Notes: generated by a model from the letters alone, not told the origin. DNA of 9,255 bases from Bacillota bacterium (GCA_021820825.1 JAKADD010000080.1:1-9255), one strand, 5' to 3'; positions 1-7,550 are shown, counted from the first letter of the stretch. Made by a program: numbers and translations.

Positions 1-788
1 GGTTGCCGGTTTCGTCTCCGGATACGCGTAAGCTGGAATTGACTCCGGAAGCGCTGAGCGGTATGGATGTTGTCGTGTTGCCGATCGCCGGGATGGACGA
101 TGAAGGGTTGGTGGACGCGACATTTGCGCAGACGCCATTACGCCTTAGTGATGAACATTTTGCCGCGATCGCCAAGACCACCCCGATCTTTTCCGGGATC
201 GCGCGACAGGGATTGCGGGCGATGGCAGACAGGCATGGCCTCGATCTCATCCGGCTGATGGAACTCGACGAAGTGGCAATACTCAACTCCATCCCGACCG
301 CAGAAGGAGCAATTGCGCTGGCGATGGAAAAGACGGACATCACACTGCACGGCTCTGCCTGTATCGTGCTGGGCATGGGCAGATGCGGCGCGTCGCTGGC
401 CCGCATGCTTGCAGGAATCGGAGCAAAGGTCAGGGTGTGCGCGCGCAAACCGTCTGATCTGGCGCGCATTCGCGAAATGGGACTCGCTGCGTATTCGCTT
501 GCCGAACTGGAAAACGCCCTCGTCGACGCTGATGTTGTTTTCAATACGATACCGGCGCCCATCCTGACTTCGGATGTACTGACGCGAATTCCTAGATCCT
601 GTGTCATCATCGATATTGCGTCGGCGCCCGGCGGCACAGACTTTCGCTACGCTGAGAAACGCGGAATCAAGGCGCTGCTGGCGCCTAGCCTACCAGGGAT
701 CGTGGCGCCCAAAACGGCGGGACGCATCATCGCGCAGACCATCGTGCGACTGTTGCAGGATCGCGCCGTAAGCCCTGGAGGTATGTGA
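1..788 (+). CDS. dpaA: Dipicolinate synthase subunit A (5' partial)
   Basis: With DpaB, this protein oxidises the DapA product (4-hydroxy-tetrahydrodipicolinate) to dipicolinic acid in the mother cell during sporulation. About 261 residues are visible, whereas the family runs to about 295-300, so roughly 35-40 N-terminal residues lie upstream of the window. The reading frame is open to the left edge; the TTG at position 3 is only the first start-like codon and not a credible start. Visible family marks are the motif FSGIARQGL, the segment LNSIPTAEGAIALA, a Rossmann nucleotide-binding loop GMGRCG encoded at about 372-389, and the C-terminal block SAPGGTDFRYAEKRGIKALLAPSLPGIVAPKTAG, here split as SAPGGTDFRYAEK and RGIKALLAPSLPGIVAPK. 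These match B. subtilis SpoVFA closely from memory. The stop lies 4 bp before dpaB, and its last codons contain the dpaB ribosome binding site. In B. subtilis the operon is sigma-K dependent; the promoter here would be outside the window. Confidence 0.96.
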   Translation, partial: LPVSSPDTRKLELTPEALSGMDVVVLPIAGMDDEGLVDATFAQTPLRLSDEHFAAIAKTTPIFSGIARQGLRAMADRHGLDLIRLMELDEVAILNSIPTAEGAIALAMEKTDITLHGSACIVLGMGRCGASLARMLAGIGAKVRVCARKPSDLARIREMGLAAYSLAELENALVDADVVFNTIPAPILTSDVLTRIPRSCVIIDIASAPGGTDFRYAEKRGIKALLAPSLPGIVAPKTAGRIIAQTIVRLLQDRAVSPGGM

Positions 789-792
789 CGAT

Positions 793-1392
793 ATGGAGAT
801 CAAAGGGAAGACGATCGGTTTTGCTGTGACTGGATCGCATTGCACCTATTCTGAAGTGTTTCCGGAAATTGAACGGTTGGTAAACACAGGAGTCCGCGTG
901 GTGCCGATTTTTTCCCAGACGATGACAAGCACAACAACACGTTTTGGAGAAGCGGGCGACTGGGCGTCGCGCATTGAGACGCTCACAGGCGAACGGGCGA
1001 TCACGACGCTGCCTGACGCCGAACCACTCGGTCCATCCCAACTGCTGGATTGTCTGGTCATCGCGCCGTGCACTGGCAGCAGTCTCAGCCGCCTGGCGAA
1101 CGCGCAGACCGATTCGCCGGTGCTGATGGCCGCCAAGGCGACCATGCGCAACGACAGGCCAGTCGTGCTGGCGATCTCCACCAACGACGGATTGGGGCTA
1201 AACGCAGTCAACATCGCACGTCTGCTGGTCGCCAAGAATATATTTTTTGTACCTTTCGGCCAGGATGATCCATTCGCAAAAATGAACTCTCTCGTTGCCA
1301 GGATGGATCTCATCACGCCGACAGTAACGGCGGCTTTAGAAAAAAGGCAGCTCCAGCCGCTCCTGATTGAACGGTATAAGCGGGTTTCCTGA
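793..1392 (+). CDS. dpaB: Dipicolinate synthase subunit B
   Basis: This is the flavoprotein-like partner of DpaA in dipicolinate synthesis. It has 199 residues, the normal family length of about 200. The N-terminus has the beta-strand and loop GKTIGFAVTGSHCTY (residues 5-19). Further family blocks are NTRFGEAGDW-like sequence (TTTRFGEAGDW), APCTGSSLSRLANAQTDSP from about residue 91, ISTNDGLGLN ending at residue 137, and NIFFVPFGQDDP; together they indicate the HFCD/flavoprotein fold. The ATG at 793 follows GGAGGT (777-782) at a 10-nt spacing, and that site lies inside the end of dpaA, so the two subunits are probably made in step. Identification rests on recalled strong similarity to B. subtilis SpoVFB and on synteny. 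Whether the protein binds a flavin cannot be told from sequence alone. Confidence 0.96.
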   Translation: MEIKGKTIGFAVTGSHCTYSEVFPEIERLVNTGVRVVPIFSQTMTSTTTRFGEAGDWASRIETLTGERAITTLPDAEPLGPSQLLDCLVIAPCTGSSLSRLANAQTDSPVLMAAKATMRNDRPVVLAISTNDGLGLNAVNIARLLVAKNIFFVPFGQDDPFAKMNSLVARMDLITPTVTAALEKRQLQPLLIERYKRVS

Positions 1393-1422
1393 TACAGGGT
1401 TTGGGGAGAGGATGGTCGGATC

Positions 1423-2466
1423 GTGGTTCAAGGGGCGCGTGTTGCCGTCGTCGGCGCTACGGGTGCGGTTGGTCAAGCGATGATCGAAACTTTGCTGCGC
1501 AGGGAATTTCCCCTGCAGTCGCTGAAACTGCTCGCTTCGAAGCGTTCGGCGGGAACGGACGTAACAATTCGCGGTATTGCGCACAGGGTTTTGGAAGCGA
1601 CGCCGGACGCCTTTACAGATATCGATATTGCGCTCTTTAGCGCGGGGGGCGATGTTTCGCTGGCGCTCGCTCCCGAAGCGGTGGCGAGAGGCGCGCTCGT
1701 GATTGACAACACAAGCGCCTTTCGCATGCACGACGACGTTCCGCTTGTTGTGCCCGAGGTCAATCCGCAAGAGATTGCAAAGCACCATGGCATCATTGCC
1801 AACCCGAACTGTTCGACGATACAGATGGTCGTGGCGCTGAATCCCATTTATCGCACATACGGAGTCCGGCGCATTGTGGTATCCACCTACCAGGCTGCGT
1901 CCGGAGCCGGCCAGCGGGCCATTGACGAGTTGAAGCAGAGCACAGCCGCTATGTTGGCGGGCGAAGATCCGCAGCCCCGGTTATTGCCTGTCGCGCGAAT
2001 GGAGCGACATTACCCGCTTGCATTCAATGTGTTGCCGCAGATCGATGTCTTTGAAGAGAACGGCTACAGCCGTGAAGAAATGAAAATGGTGCGTGAGACG
2101 CATAAAATTTTTGGGGATGACCGCATTCAAATCACACCAACCGCTGTTCGCGTTCCCGTTGTGTATGGGCACGGCGAAGCGGTGTATATCGAGACGGACC
2201 GTCCGTTTGCCATCGCTGATGTGCGCCAGTTGCTGGCTGCGGCGCCGGGCGTCGTCCTGGAGGACGACCCGCAGCGCCAGATCTATCCGCAACCGCTGCG
2301 CGCCGCTGGGCAGTTTCCGGTGTTCGTCGGCCGCCTGCGGGAAGATCTGTTTGTGCAAAATGGCTTGTCCCTCTGGATTGTCGCGGACAACATCCTGAAA
2401 GGCGCCGCTCTGAACGCTGTACAGATCGCGGAACTGTGGCTCGGCCAGGGGGACGGTCGGCAATGA
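1423..2466 (+). CDS. asd: Aspartate-semialdehyde dehydrogenase
   Basis: It reduces 4-aspartyl phosphate to aspartate semialdehyde with NADPH, the branch point to lysine/DAP, threonine and methionine, and here also to DPA. It has 347 residues, close to B. subtilis Asd. The N-terminal Rossmann motif VVGATGAVG spans residues 9-17. The nucleophile is Cys130 in NPNCST, codon at 1810. The substrate-binding stretch QAASGAGQ follows, then a probable active-site His250 in GHGEAVYIE. The C-terminus has FVGRLREDL and DNILKGAALNAVQIAE. The start is GTG at 1423, preceded by a GGGGAGAGG ribosome binding site at 1403-1411. An ATG at 1412 is in another frame. The gene follows dpaB after 30 bp, a gap with no recognisable promoter or terminator, and its stop overlaps the dapG start. 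It serves both cell-wall synthesis and sporulation. Confidence 0.97.
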   Translation: MVQGARVAVVGATGAVGQAMIETLLRREFPLQSLKLLASKRSAGTDVTIRGIAHRVLEATPDAFTDIDIALFSAGGDVSLALAPEAVARGALVIDNTSAFRMHDDVPLVVPEVNPQEIAKHHGIIANPNCSTIQMVVALNPIYRTYGVRRIVVSTYQAASGAGQRAIDELKQSTAAMLAGEDPQPRLLPVARMERHYPLAFNVLPQIDVFEENGYSREEMKMVRETHKIFGDDRIQITPTAVRVPVVYGHGEAVYIETDRPFAIADVRQLLAAAPGVVLEDDPQRQIYPQPLRAAGQFPVFVGRLREDLFVQNGLSLWIVADNILKGAALNAVQIAELWLGQGDGRQ

Positions 2467-3692
2467 GGGTCATCATTCAGAAATTTGGCGGCACGTCTGT
2501 GTCCAGCCGTTCTGTCCGGGAACTGGCGATGGGACATATCGAGCAGGCGCTCGCCGACGGATACGCCGTCGTGGCTGTGGTTTCTGCAATGGGGCGATCC
2601 GGGGAACCGTATGCAACCGATACCCTGCTCGCGCTCATTGACGGGGAAGACGAGGCGGTTAGCGCACGCGACAGGGATCTGTTGCTGTCTTGCGGGGAGG
2701 CCATCTCCGCCGTCGTGTTTGCCGGGATGTTGCGCAGCCGCGGCCACCAGGTCAGCGTGTTGACCGGGGCGCAGGCGGGCATCCGCACCACTGCGGACTT
2801 TGGTAACGCCCGGATTGAGGAGATCAGCCCGGACCGTATTTTTGCGGAACTCAATGAGGGGCGTGTCGTGGTGGTGACCGGGTTTCAGGGAGTCACCGCC
2901 GCCGGCGACACGACGACGCTCGGACGGGGCGGCAGCGACACCTCCGCGACCGCGCTCGGTCTGGCGCTCGACGCCGAAATCATAGACATTTTTACTGACG
3001 TGGACGGCATCATGACAGCGGACCCGCGCATTGTCAACGACGCCACTCGACTGACCCACGTGACTTATGCGGAGATGTCCAATTTTGCATCTCAGGGCGC
3101 CAAAGTGATCCATCCGCGGGCGGTCGAACTGGCGATGCAAAAGAACATTCCGATTCGCGTGCGCAGCACCCACTCCAGGGATCCCGGAACACTGGTCACA
3201 AATGGAACACGTTTTTTGGAAGCGCGTTCCGCCAATGACCGGATACTCACCGGAGTGACGCACAGTTCTTCGCTCACGCAGATTCGGGTGCGGCCCGTCA
3301 GGGAGCATGCCGGGTTTCAGCCGCTGGTCTTTCACGCCATGGCGAATATCGGGATTTCCGTGGATTTCTTCAATGTGACTTTGGATGAAGTCGTGTACAC
3401 CGTGCCGACGGCCCAAGTCGAACGGGCTGTGAGCGCGCTTGAAGAACTGGATCTCACAGTGAGCACCGTGCCGCATGTGGCGAAAATCGCGGCTGTAGGG
3501 GCTGGCATTCACGGTGTGCCGGGTGTGATGGCGCGGATCGTGGAGGCGCTCGCTGCTGTCGGTGTGGAAATCCTGCAGTCAGCCGATTCCAACACCACCA
3601 TCTGGTGTCTTGTTCACGAAAGCGACATGGTGAGCGCGATGAGGGCCATTCACAACAAGTTTGATTTGCACTCGACGGGAGGCGCAGACTGA
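2463..3692 (+). CDS. dapG: Aspartokinase I (DapG type)
   Basis: It phosphorylates aspartate with ATP, the committed step of the aspartate-family pathway. From ATG 2463 it has 409 residues, against about 404 in B. subtilis DapG. The N-terminal amino-acid kinase domain has KFGGTS (residues 7-12), the block SAMGRSGEPYATD, LLLSCGEAIS, GDTTTLGRGGSDTSA (GRGGSDT at 154-160) and FTDVDGIMTADPR. The C-terminal region carries two ACT regulatory domains, visible as HAMANIGISVDFFNV and GIHGVPGVMARIVEAL followed by ILQSADSNTTIW. DapG of B. subtilis is inhibited by meso-diaminopimelate; the same control here is inferred. The start was set at ATG 2463, overlapping the asd stop as ATGA, with AGGGGGA at 2447-2453 about 9 nt upstream. 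The upstream in-frame GTG at 2436 would add nine residues not expected before the kinase motif. The stop overlaps dapA by one base. Confidence 0.96.
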   Translation: MRVIIQKFGGTSVSSRSVRELAMGHIEQALADGYAVVAVVSAMGRSGEPYATDTLLALIDGEDEAVSARDRDLLLSCGEAISAVVFAGMLRSRGHQVSVLTGAQAGIRTTADFGNARIEEISPDRIFAELNEGRVVVVTGFQGVTAAGDTTTLGRGGSDTSATALGLALDAEIIDIFTDVDGIMTADPRIVNDATRLTHVTYAEMSNFASQGAKVIHPRAVELAMQKNIPIRVRSTHSRDPGTLVTNGTRFLEARSANDRILTGVTHSSSLTQIRVRPVREHAGFQPLVFHAMANIGISVDFFNVTLDEVVYTVPTAQVERAVSALEELDLTVSTVPHVAKIAAVGAGIHGVPGVMARIVEALAAVGVEILQSADSNTTIWCLVHESDMVSAMRAIHNKFDLHSTGGAD

Positions 3693-4579
3693 TGTTTGGT
3701 CATTTGCTCACAGCGATGGTGACGCCGTTTGATTCATCGCTGCAACTGGATCTCGGGAGACTGCCCAGACTGATTGACCACCTGATTGCCACAGGAACGA
3801 CGGGCATCGTGGTCTGCGGTACGACCGGGGAATCTGCGACGCTGTCGCATCGGGAGAAACTGCTGTTGATCGAAGAGACAGCCCGTCTCTGCGCGGGTCG
3901 GGTTCCCGTCATCGCGGGTACGGGCACTAATGACACCGCCGCCACGGCGGCGTTCACTCGCGAGGCAGAACAGCTGCTTGTGGACGGATTTCTGGTGGTG
4001 GCGCCTTACTACAACAAACCATCGCAGGAAGGACTCTACCAGCACTACTGTACGGTCGCAGACGCCTCGCAAAAACCGCTGATCGTATACAATATCCCCG
4101 GTCGGACAGCCGTCAACATTCAGCCCGAAACACTCTGTCGGCTGGCGCAGGTGGAGCAGATTGTGGGAGTCAAGGAATCGTCAGGAGACTTCACGCAAAT
4201 TTCACGAGTGATCGGAGAAACGCCTGAGGACTTTTATGTGTACTGTGGAGACGACAAGTTCACGCTGCCGATGCTCGCACTCGGTGCGACAGGTGTGGTG
4301 AGCGTGGCGTCGCACATCGTGGGGGAACAGATCGCGGGTATGCTGCAGGCCGCTTTTGAAGGCGACCTCGCTGAGGCGCGGCGTGCGCATCATCTTTTGA
4401 TGCCGCTCTTTGAAGGACTGTTTAAAACTTCGAACCCTGTGCTCACCAAGGTGGCCCTTGAGATGCTTGACGTACCCGTTGGCGAGGTGCGCCTGCCGCT
4501 GGCGCAGGCAACAGGGGAGGAACGCAGGGAACTCCGCCGCACACTGGGCAGTATCGTCGAATTGGCCCCGGTGCACTGA
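3692..4579 (+). CDS. dapA: 4-Hydroxy-tetrahydrodipicolinate synthase
   Basis: This is a class I aldolase condensing pyruvate with aspartate semialdehyde. Its product feeds meso-DAP and lysine synthesis and, through DpaAB, dipicolinate. It has 295 residues and forms one TIM barrel. The catalytic positions fall at the same numbers as in E. coli DapA: Thr44-Thr45 in GTTGES, Tyr107 in APYYNKP, Tyr133 and Arg138 in YNIPGRT, and the Schiff-base Lys161 in GVKESSGD (codon at 4172). All expected active-site residues are present. The ATG at 3692 overlaps the dapG stop by one base (TGATG), with GGGAGG at 3677-3682 giving 9-nt spacing, so translation is probably coupled to dapG. It is the last gene of the tightly packed DPA/lysine operon. 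No convincing terminator follows, so readthrough into the RNase J gene is possible. Confidence 0.98.
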   Translation: MFGHLLTAMVTPFDSSLQLDLGRLPRLIDHLIATGTTGIVVCGTTGESATLSHREKLLLIEETARLCAGRVPVIAGTGTNDTAATAAFTREAEQLLVDGFLVVAPYYNKPSQEGLYQHYCTVADASQKPLIVYNIPGRTAVNIQPETLCRLAQVEQIVGVKESSGDFTQISRVIGETPEDFYVYCGDDKFTLPMLALGATGVVSVASHIVGEQIAGMLQAAFEGDLAEARRAHHLLMPLFEGLFKTSNPVLTKVALEMLDVPVGEVRLPLAQATGEERRELRRTLGSIVELAPVH

Positions 4580-4610
4580 CAGCTGGCAATGTGAAACGAA
4601 GGGGGCATTC

Positions 4611-4640
4611 TTGTGAACGCACCTTGCGGTCATGTATAAT
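4611..4640 (+). promoter_or_regulatory. Probable sigma-A promoter for the RNase J gene
   Basis: A perfect -10 hexamer TATAAT lies at 4635-4640, with a -35-like TTGTGA at 4611-4616 (4 of 6 matches to TTGACA) and an 18-bp spacer. Transcription would start near 4647 and give a leader of about 60 nt before the TTG start at 4710. It lies in the 130-bp gap after dapA and fits a constitutive housekeeping promoter, separating RNase J from the sporulation-linked operon. The call rests on consensus matching only. Confidence 0.55.
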
Positions 4641-4709
4641 CGGACTACCAGATGGGTGCGGCCAGGAAATGCCTTCTCTTTTTGATCGGAAAATTCTGGA
4701 GGTGTACTG

Positions 4710-6380
4710 TTGAACAGGAATTACACAAACAAGTTGTCGATCATCCCGCTCGGAGGTTTGGGAGAGATCGGTAAAAATATGACCGCGTACGTATATGGCA
4801 ACGACATGATTGTCGTGGACGCGGGTCTGAAGTTCCCGGAAGAAGAAATGCTGGGCATCGATATCGTCATTCCCGATATTACGTTCCTGGTGGAGAACAG
4901 GCAAAAATTCCGTGGGCTGTTTTTGACGCACGGTCACGAGGATCATATCGGCGGGCTGGCGTATGTGCTGAAAAGTTTGCAGGTTCCCGTCTATGGAACG
5001 CGACTTACTCTGGGGCTGGTGGAGGGCAAACTTCGTGAACATGGAATACTGGATCAGTCTAAACTGATCCCGATTACCAATGAAAGTGAGATTAAGCTGG
5101 GCAGTTTCACGGTAACGTGCTTTCATGTGAACCACAGCATTCCGGACGCTGTCGGATTCGCCATTGACACACCGGAGGGTGTTGTCGTGCAGACGGGCGA
5201 CTTCAAGTTTGACCAGACGCCAGTCGACGGACGCCACTCTGATTACGCGAAAATGACGGCGCTCGGCGCGCGCGGGGTGCTCGCGCTGCTTTCGGACAGC
5301 ACAAACGCGGAACGCGCCGGGTTTACGATGTCTGAGCGAACGGTCGGCGCGACGATTGACGATGTGTTTCGGGCCGCCCCAGGACGCGTCATTCTGGCCA
5401 CCTTCGCTTCCAATATCCACCGTCTGCAGCAGGTGATCAACGCCGCAGAGCGGACAGGCCGTAAAGTGGCGGTGGTTGGCCGCAGTATGGTCAACAACAT
5501 CACGGTGGCCAAAGACCTGGGGTACTTGCAGGTGGCGCCCTCCACGCTCATCGAACCGGAGGATCTGTCGCGGTACGATGCCAAGGATGTGGCGTTATTG
5601 ACGACTGGTTCGCAGGGAGAGCCGATGTCGGCGCTCACGCGCATGGCCCGCGCCACGCATCGGAAGGTGGAAATCTATCCGGGCGACACCGTGATCATCG
5701 CTTCCTCGCCCATCCCCGGAAACGAAAAATCGATCTCCCGGACAATCGACCAATTGTTTCGGATTGGCGCCCATGTCATCTATCAGTCCGTGTCCGGCGT
5801 TCACGTATCAGGTCATGGCAGCCAGGAAGAATTGAAATTGATGCTTAATTTTATCCGGCCCAAATACTTCATGCCTGTTCACGGCGAATTTCGGATGCAG
5901 AATCGACATGCACAACTGGCAGAGGCGACTGGGGTGAACCCCGATAACATCTTCATCATGAATATTGGGGATGTGCTTGAATTTCAGGGGGGAGTCGCGC
6001 GTCTCGGCGGGAAAGTCCAGGCGGGAGCCGTCATGATTGATGGACTTGGCGTGGGCGATGTAGGCAATATCGTGCTGCGCGACCGCAAGCTGCTGTCGCA
6101 GGATGGCATACTGGTTGTGGTGGTAACATTGTCGAAGCAGACGCACAGCGTACTTTCAGGACCTGATATCATCTCCAGAGGATTCGTATACGTCCGCGAA
6201 TCAGAGGAGTTGCTGGATGAAGCAAGCCGGATTGTGTCCGCCACAATGCAGCGGCTGATGACAGACAACGTCAGCGACTGGTCGGGATTAAAGACGGGTG
6301 TCCGGGATTCCCTGAGTCGCTACTTATATGAGCAGACACGCAGGCGGCCCATGGTTCTTCCAATCATTATGGAAGTGTAG
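4710..6380 (+). CDS. rnjB: Ribonuclease J (at the rnjB locus, J1-like active site)
   Basis: This is a metallo-beta-lactamase/beta-CASP RNase with 5'-3' exonuclease and endonuclease activity, acting in mRNA turnover and rRNA maturation in the cytoplasm. It has 556 residues. The metal site is complete: HGHEDH with His74, His76, Asp78 and His79, then His142 in NHSIPD and Asp164 in TGDFKFD. The beta-CASP region includes SDSTNAERAGFTMSER, ATFASNIHRLQQ and GSQGEPMSAL. HVSGHGS is at 365-371 and a further metal-ligand His391 is in PVHGEFR. The C-terminal domain ends RRRPMVLPIIMEV, as in the family. The start is TTG at 4710, seven bases after GGAGG (4698-4702); no earlier good start is visible. The symbol follows gene order between dapA and tepA. 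By sequence it resembles B. subtilis RnjA as much as RnjB, so rnjA would also be defensible. Confidence 0.93.
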   Translation: MNRNYTNKLSIIPLGGLGEIGKNMTAYVYGNDMIVVDAGLKFPEEEMLGIDIVIPDITFLVENRQKFRGLFLTHGHEDHIGGLAYVLKSLQVPVYGTRLTLGLVEGKLREHGILDQSKLIPITNESEIKLGSFTVTCFHVNHSIPDAVGFAIDTPEGVVVQTGDFKFDQTPVDGRHSDYAKMTALGARGVLALLSDSTNAERAGFTMSERTVGATIDDVFRAAPGRVILATFASNIHRLQQVINAAERTGRKVAVVGRSMVNNITVAKDLGYLQVAPSTLIEPEDLSRYDAKDVALLTTGSQGEPMSALTRMARATHRKVEIYPGDTVIIASSPIPGNEKSISRTIDQLFRIGAHVIYQSVSGVHVSGHGSQEELKLMLNFIRPKYFMPVHGEFRMQNRHAQLAEATGVNPDNIFIMNIGDVLEFQGGVARLGGKVQAGAVMIDGLGVGDVGNIVLRDRKLLSQDGILVVVVTLSKQTHSVLSGPDIISRGFVYVRESEELLDEASRIVSATMQRLMTDNVSDWSGLKTGVRDSLSRYLYEQTRRRPMVLPIIMEV

Positions 6381-6385
6381 GTCAG

Positions 6386-6414
6386 GCATAGACCCAAAGC
6401 GTTGCGACATACTA
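6386..6414 (+). promoter_or_regulatory. Putative forespore sigma-G promoter for tepA-ylzJ
   Basis: GCATA (6386-6390), a 17-bp spacer and CATACTA (6408-6414) fit the B. subtilis sigma-G consensus as I know it, GHATR-N17/18-CATWMTA, at every defined position. Transcription would start near 6421, about 27 nt before the tepA ATG at 6448 and upstream of its ribosome binding site. The fit is notable because the TepA homologue has been linked to spore outgrowth. A poorer sigma-A-like pair (TTGCGA at 6402-6407 with an A/T-rich -10 near 6426) overlaps it. This rests on motif evidence only. Confidence 0.45.
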
Positions 6415-6447
6415 CTTCCATTGAGAAATATGTGGGAGTGACGCGAC

Positions 6448-7236
6448 ATGGATCGTACCGTCTTGCCGCCTGGTTCTGGACAGGCCAGTGTATTTGTAAA
6501 TCAGCAACCGCCGGAACAGGAAATGCCCGCTATGCCGCCGGGACCTGCGCAGACACAGAGCACAGTTGCGGACAGTATCGAACGGCTCGGCCAGACGAAT
6601 CCTGTAACGGATGAGTCAAATATTTACTGCTTGACCATCGTCGGTCAGATTGAAGGGCATATCGTGTTGCCGCCGCAAAACAAGACGAGCAAATACGAAC
6701 ATATTATTCCGCAGTTGGTGGCCGCCGAACAGAGCGACAAGATTGAGGGTGTGCTGGTCATTCTCAATACGGTGGGCGGTGATGTCGAGGCGGGGCTGGC
6801 GATCGCAGAAATGATCGCCTCCATGTCCAAACCGACGGTGACGCTGGTGCTTGGCGGGGGGCACTCGATCGGGGTGCCGATCGCCGTGGCGAGCAACTAT
6901 TCACTGATCGCAGAGAGCGCCACGATGACCATTCACCCCATTCGCATGAATGGCATGGTGATCGGCGTGCCGCAGAGCTTCGAATATCTGGAAAAGATGC
7001 AGGAACGGGTGACCAGGTTTATCACGGCCCATTCGCGCATCTCGGATGACGACCTGCGCCAGCTCATGCTGGCCACGGGGGAACTGGCGCGGGATATCGG
7101 CAGCACCGTTGTCGGACGCGACGCTGTTTTGCATGGGTTGATTGACGGCGTCGGCGGATTGGGAGCGGCCATGCAGCAAATGCGCCGGATGATCGAGGAG
7201 TATCGGTCACAGCGCCCGCAAGGGGTGATCCAATGA
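6448..7236 (+). CDS. tepA: ClpP-family serine protease TepA
   Basis: This is a ClpP-like protease of the TepA (YmfB) group, named translocation-enhancing protein in B. subtilis and also linked there to spore outgrowth and SASP breakdown. It has 262 residues. Residues 1 to about 57 are a low-complexity Pro/Gln/Met-rich leader with no signal peptide. The ClpP-type core follows: [35 protein letters not shown], the nucleophile Ser140 in [11 protein letters not shown], and probable catalytic His163 in [10 protein letters not shown]. The Ser-His spacing of 23 is close to the 25 of ClpP. The third residue is probably an Asp in the [16 protein letters not shown] stretch, but I cannot assign it. There are no membrane segments. 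The ATG at 6448 has GGGAG at 6434-6438. Its stop overlaps the next gene as ATGA. The 67-bp gap upstream holds a putative sigma-G promoter. Physiological substrates are not shown by the sequence. Confidence 0.93.
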   Translation: MDRTVLPPGSGQASVFVNQQPPEQEMPAMPPGPAQTQSTVADSIERLGQTNPVTDESNIYCLTIVGQIEGHIVLPPQNKTSKYEHIIPQLVAAEQSDKIEGVLVILNTVGGDVEAGLAIAEMIASMSKPTVTLVLGGGHSIGVPIAVASNYSLIAESATMTIHPIRMNGMVIGVPQSFEYLEKMQERVTRFITAHSRISDDDLRQLMLATGELARDIGSTVVGRDAVLHGLIDGVGGLGAAMQQMRRMIEEYRSQRPQGVIQ

Positions 7237-7451
7237 TCTTCTGGTCTGTAGTTCCTGAGGAAACGGTGTTTGAGGGGTTTGGCGAACCAGGAAAGACGCC
7301 GCAATTGCACACCATTGAACGCGACGGAGTGACCATGGTTGTGGAGTGGCTGGGGCCGACCCAGGCGCGCCTGCACAGACTCATTTCTCCGCGCGCGACT
7401 GACTATCTGCGTCCGGAATGGGCGCCGGGACAAATGATCACGTTTACTTGA
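7233..7451 (+). CDS. ylzJ: YlzJ-like small protein of unknown function
   Basis: This is a 72-residue protein matching the YlzJ-like family by position, size and pattern. The N-terminus [15 protein letters not shown] and the C-terminus [13 protein letters not shown] correspond to the two conserved ends I recall from B. subtilis YlzJ (about 70 residues). There is no signal peptide, membrane helix or known catalytic motif, and no function is known to me for the family. The ATG at 7233 overlaps the tepA stop (ATGA), with AAGGGGTGAT at 7220-7229 as ribosome binding site, so it is probably translated together with TepA. It is followed by a terminator about 100 bp downstream. The constant tepA neighbourhood suggests a role connected with TepA, which is inference only. 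Confidence 0.85.
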   Translation: MIFWSVVPEETVFEGFGEPGKTPQLHTIERDGVTMVVEWLGPTQARLHRLISPRATDYLRPEWAPGQMITFT

Positions 7452-7550
7452 ACGGCCGCGCTCGCAGGCGGCGCACGAAAAGATGCTGTCACAGACCGCT
7501 CGGCAGGGCGCTGACGCGCCGCAGGCCTTGCGGGCCGGCACACAGAGTAG
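7452..7550 (+). other. GC-rich trailer after the ylzJ-like gene
   Basis: This is non-coding sequence between the ylzJ-like stop and the terminator. It contains a small perfect hairpin, GGCGC at 7507-7511 and GCGCC at 7516-7520 around a TGAC loop, and short GGCC repeats at about 7524-7535. A short open frame across it has no ribosome binding site and no recognisable product. I see no RNA gene or transposon remnant. Confidence 0.4.

Noticed and set aside
3..5. TTG at position 3 as the start of dpaA
   Set aside because: The protein would lack about 35-40 N-terminal residues of the family; the gene simply begins before the window.
1367..1395. Possible vegetative promoter before asd (TTGAAC at 1367, 17-bp spacer)
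   Set aside because: The matching -10 region (TGATAC) fits the consensus at only two positions.
2436..2462. GTG at 2436 as the start of dapG
   Set aside because: It would add nine residues before the usual MRVIIQKFGGTS start and overlap asd more; ATG 2463 has the well-spaced AGGGGGA site.
2283..3512. Long open frame on the - strand (409 codons) across asd and dapG
   Set aside because: It lies opposite two well-conserved genes, is rich in His/Arg/Gly as expected from the complement of high-GC codons, and shows no recognisable domain.
4660..4685. T-rich stretch before the RNase J ribosome binding site as a terminator for the dapA operon
   Set aside because: The sequence before the T run can form only about a 3-bp stem, too weak for a rho-independent terminator.
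4443..5420. Open - strand frame (325 codons) spanning the end of dapA, the intergenic gap and RNase J
   Set aside because: It covers conserved + strand genes, has no credible ribosome binding site context that I can see, and its translation has no family features.
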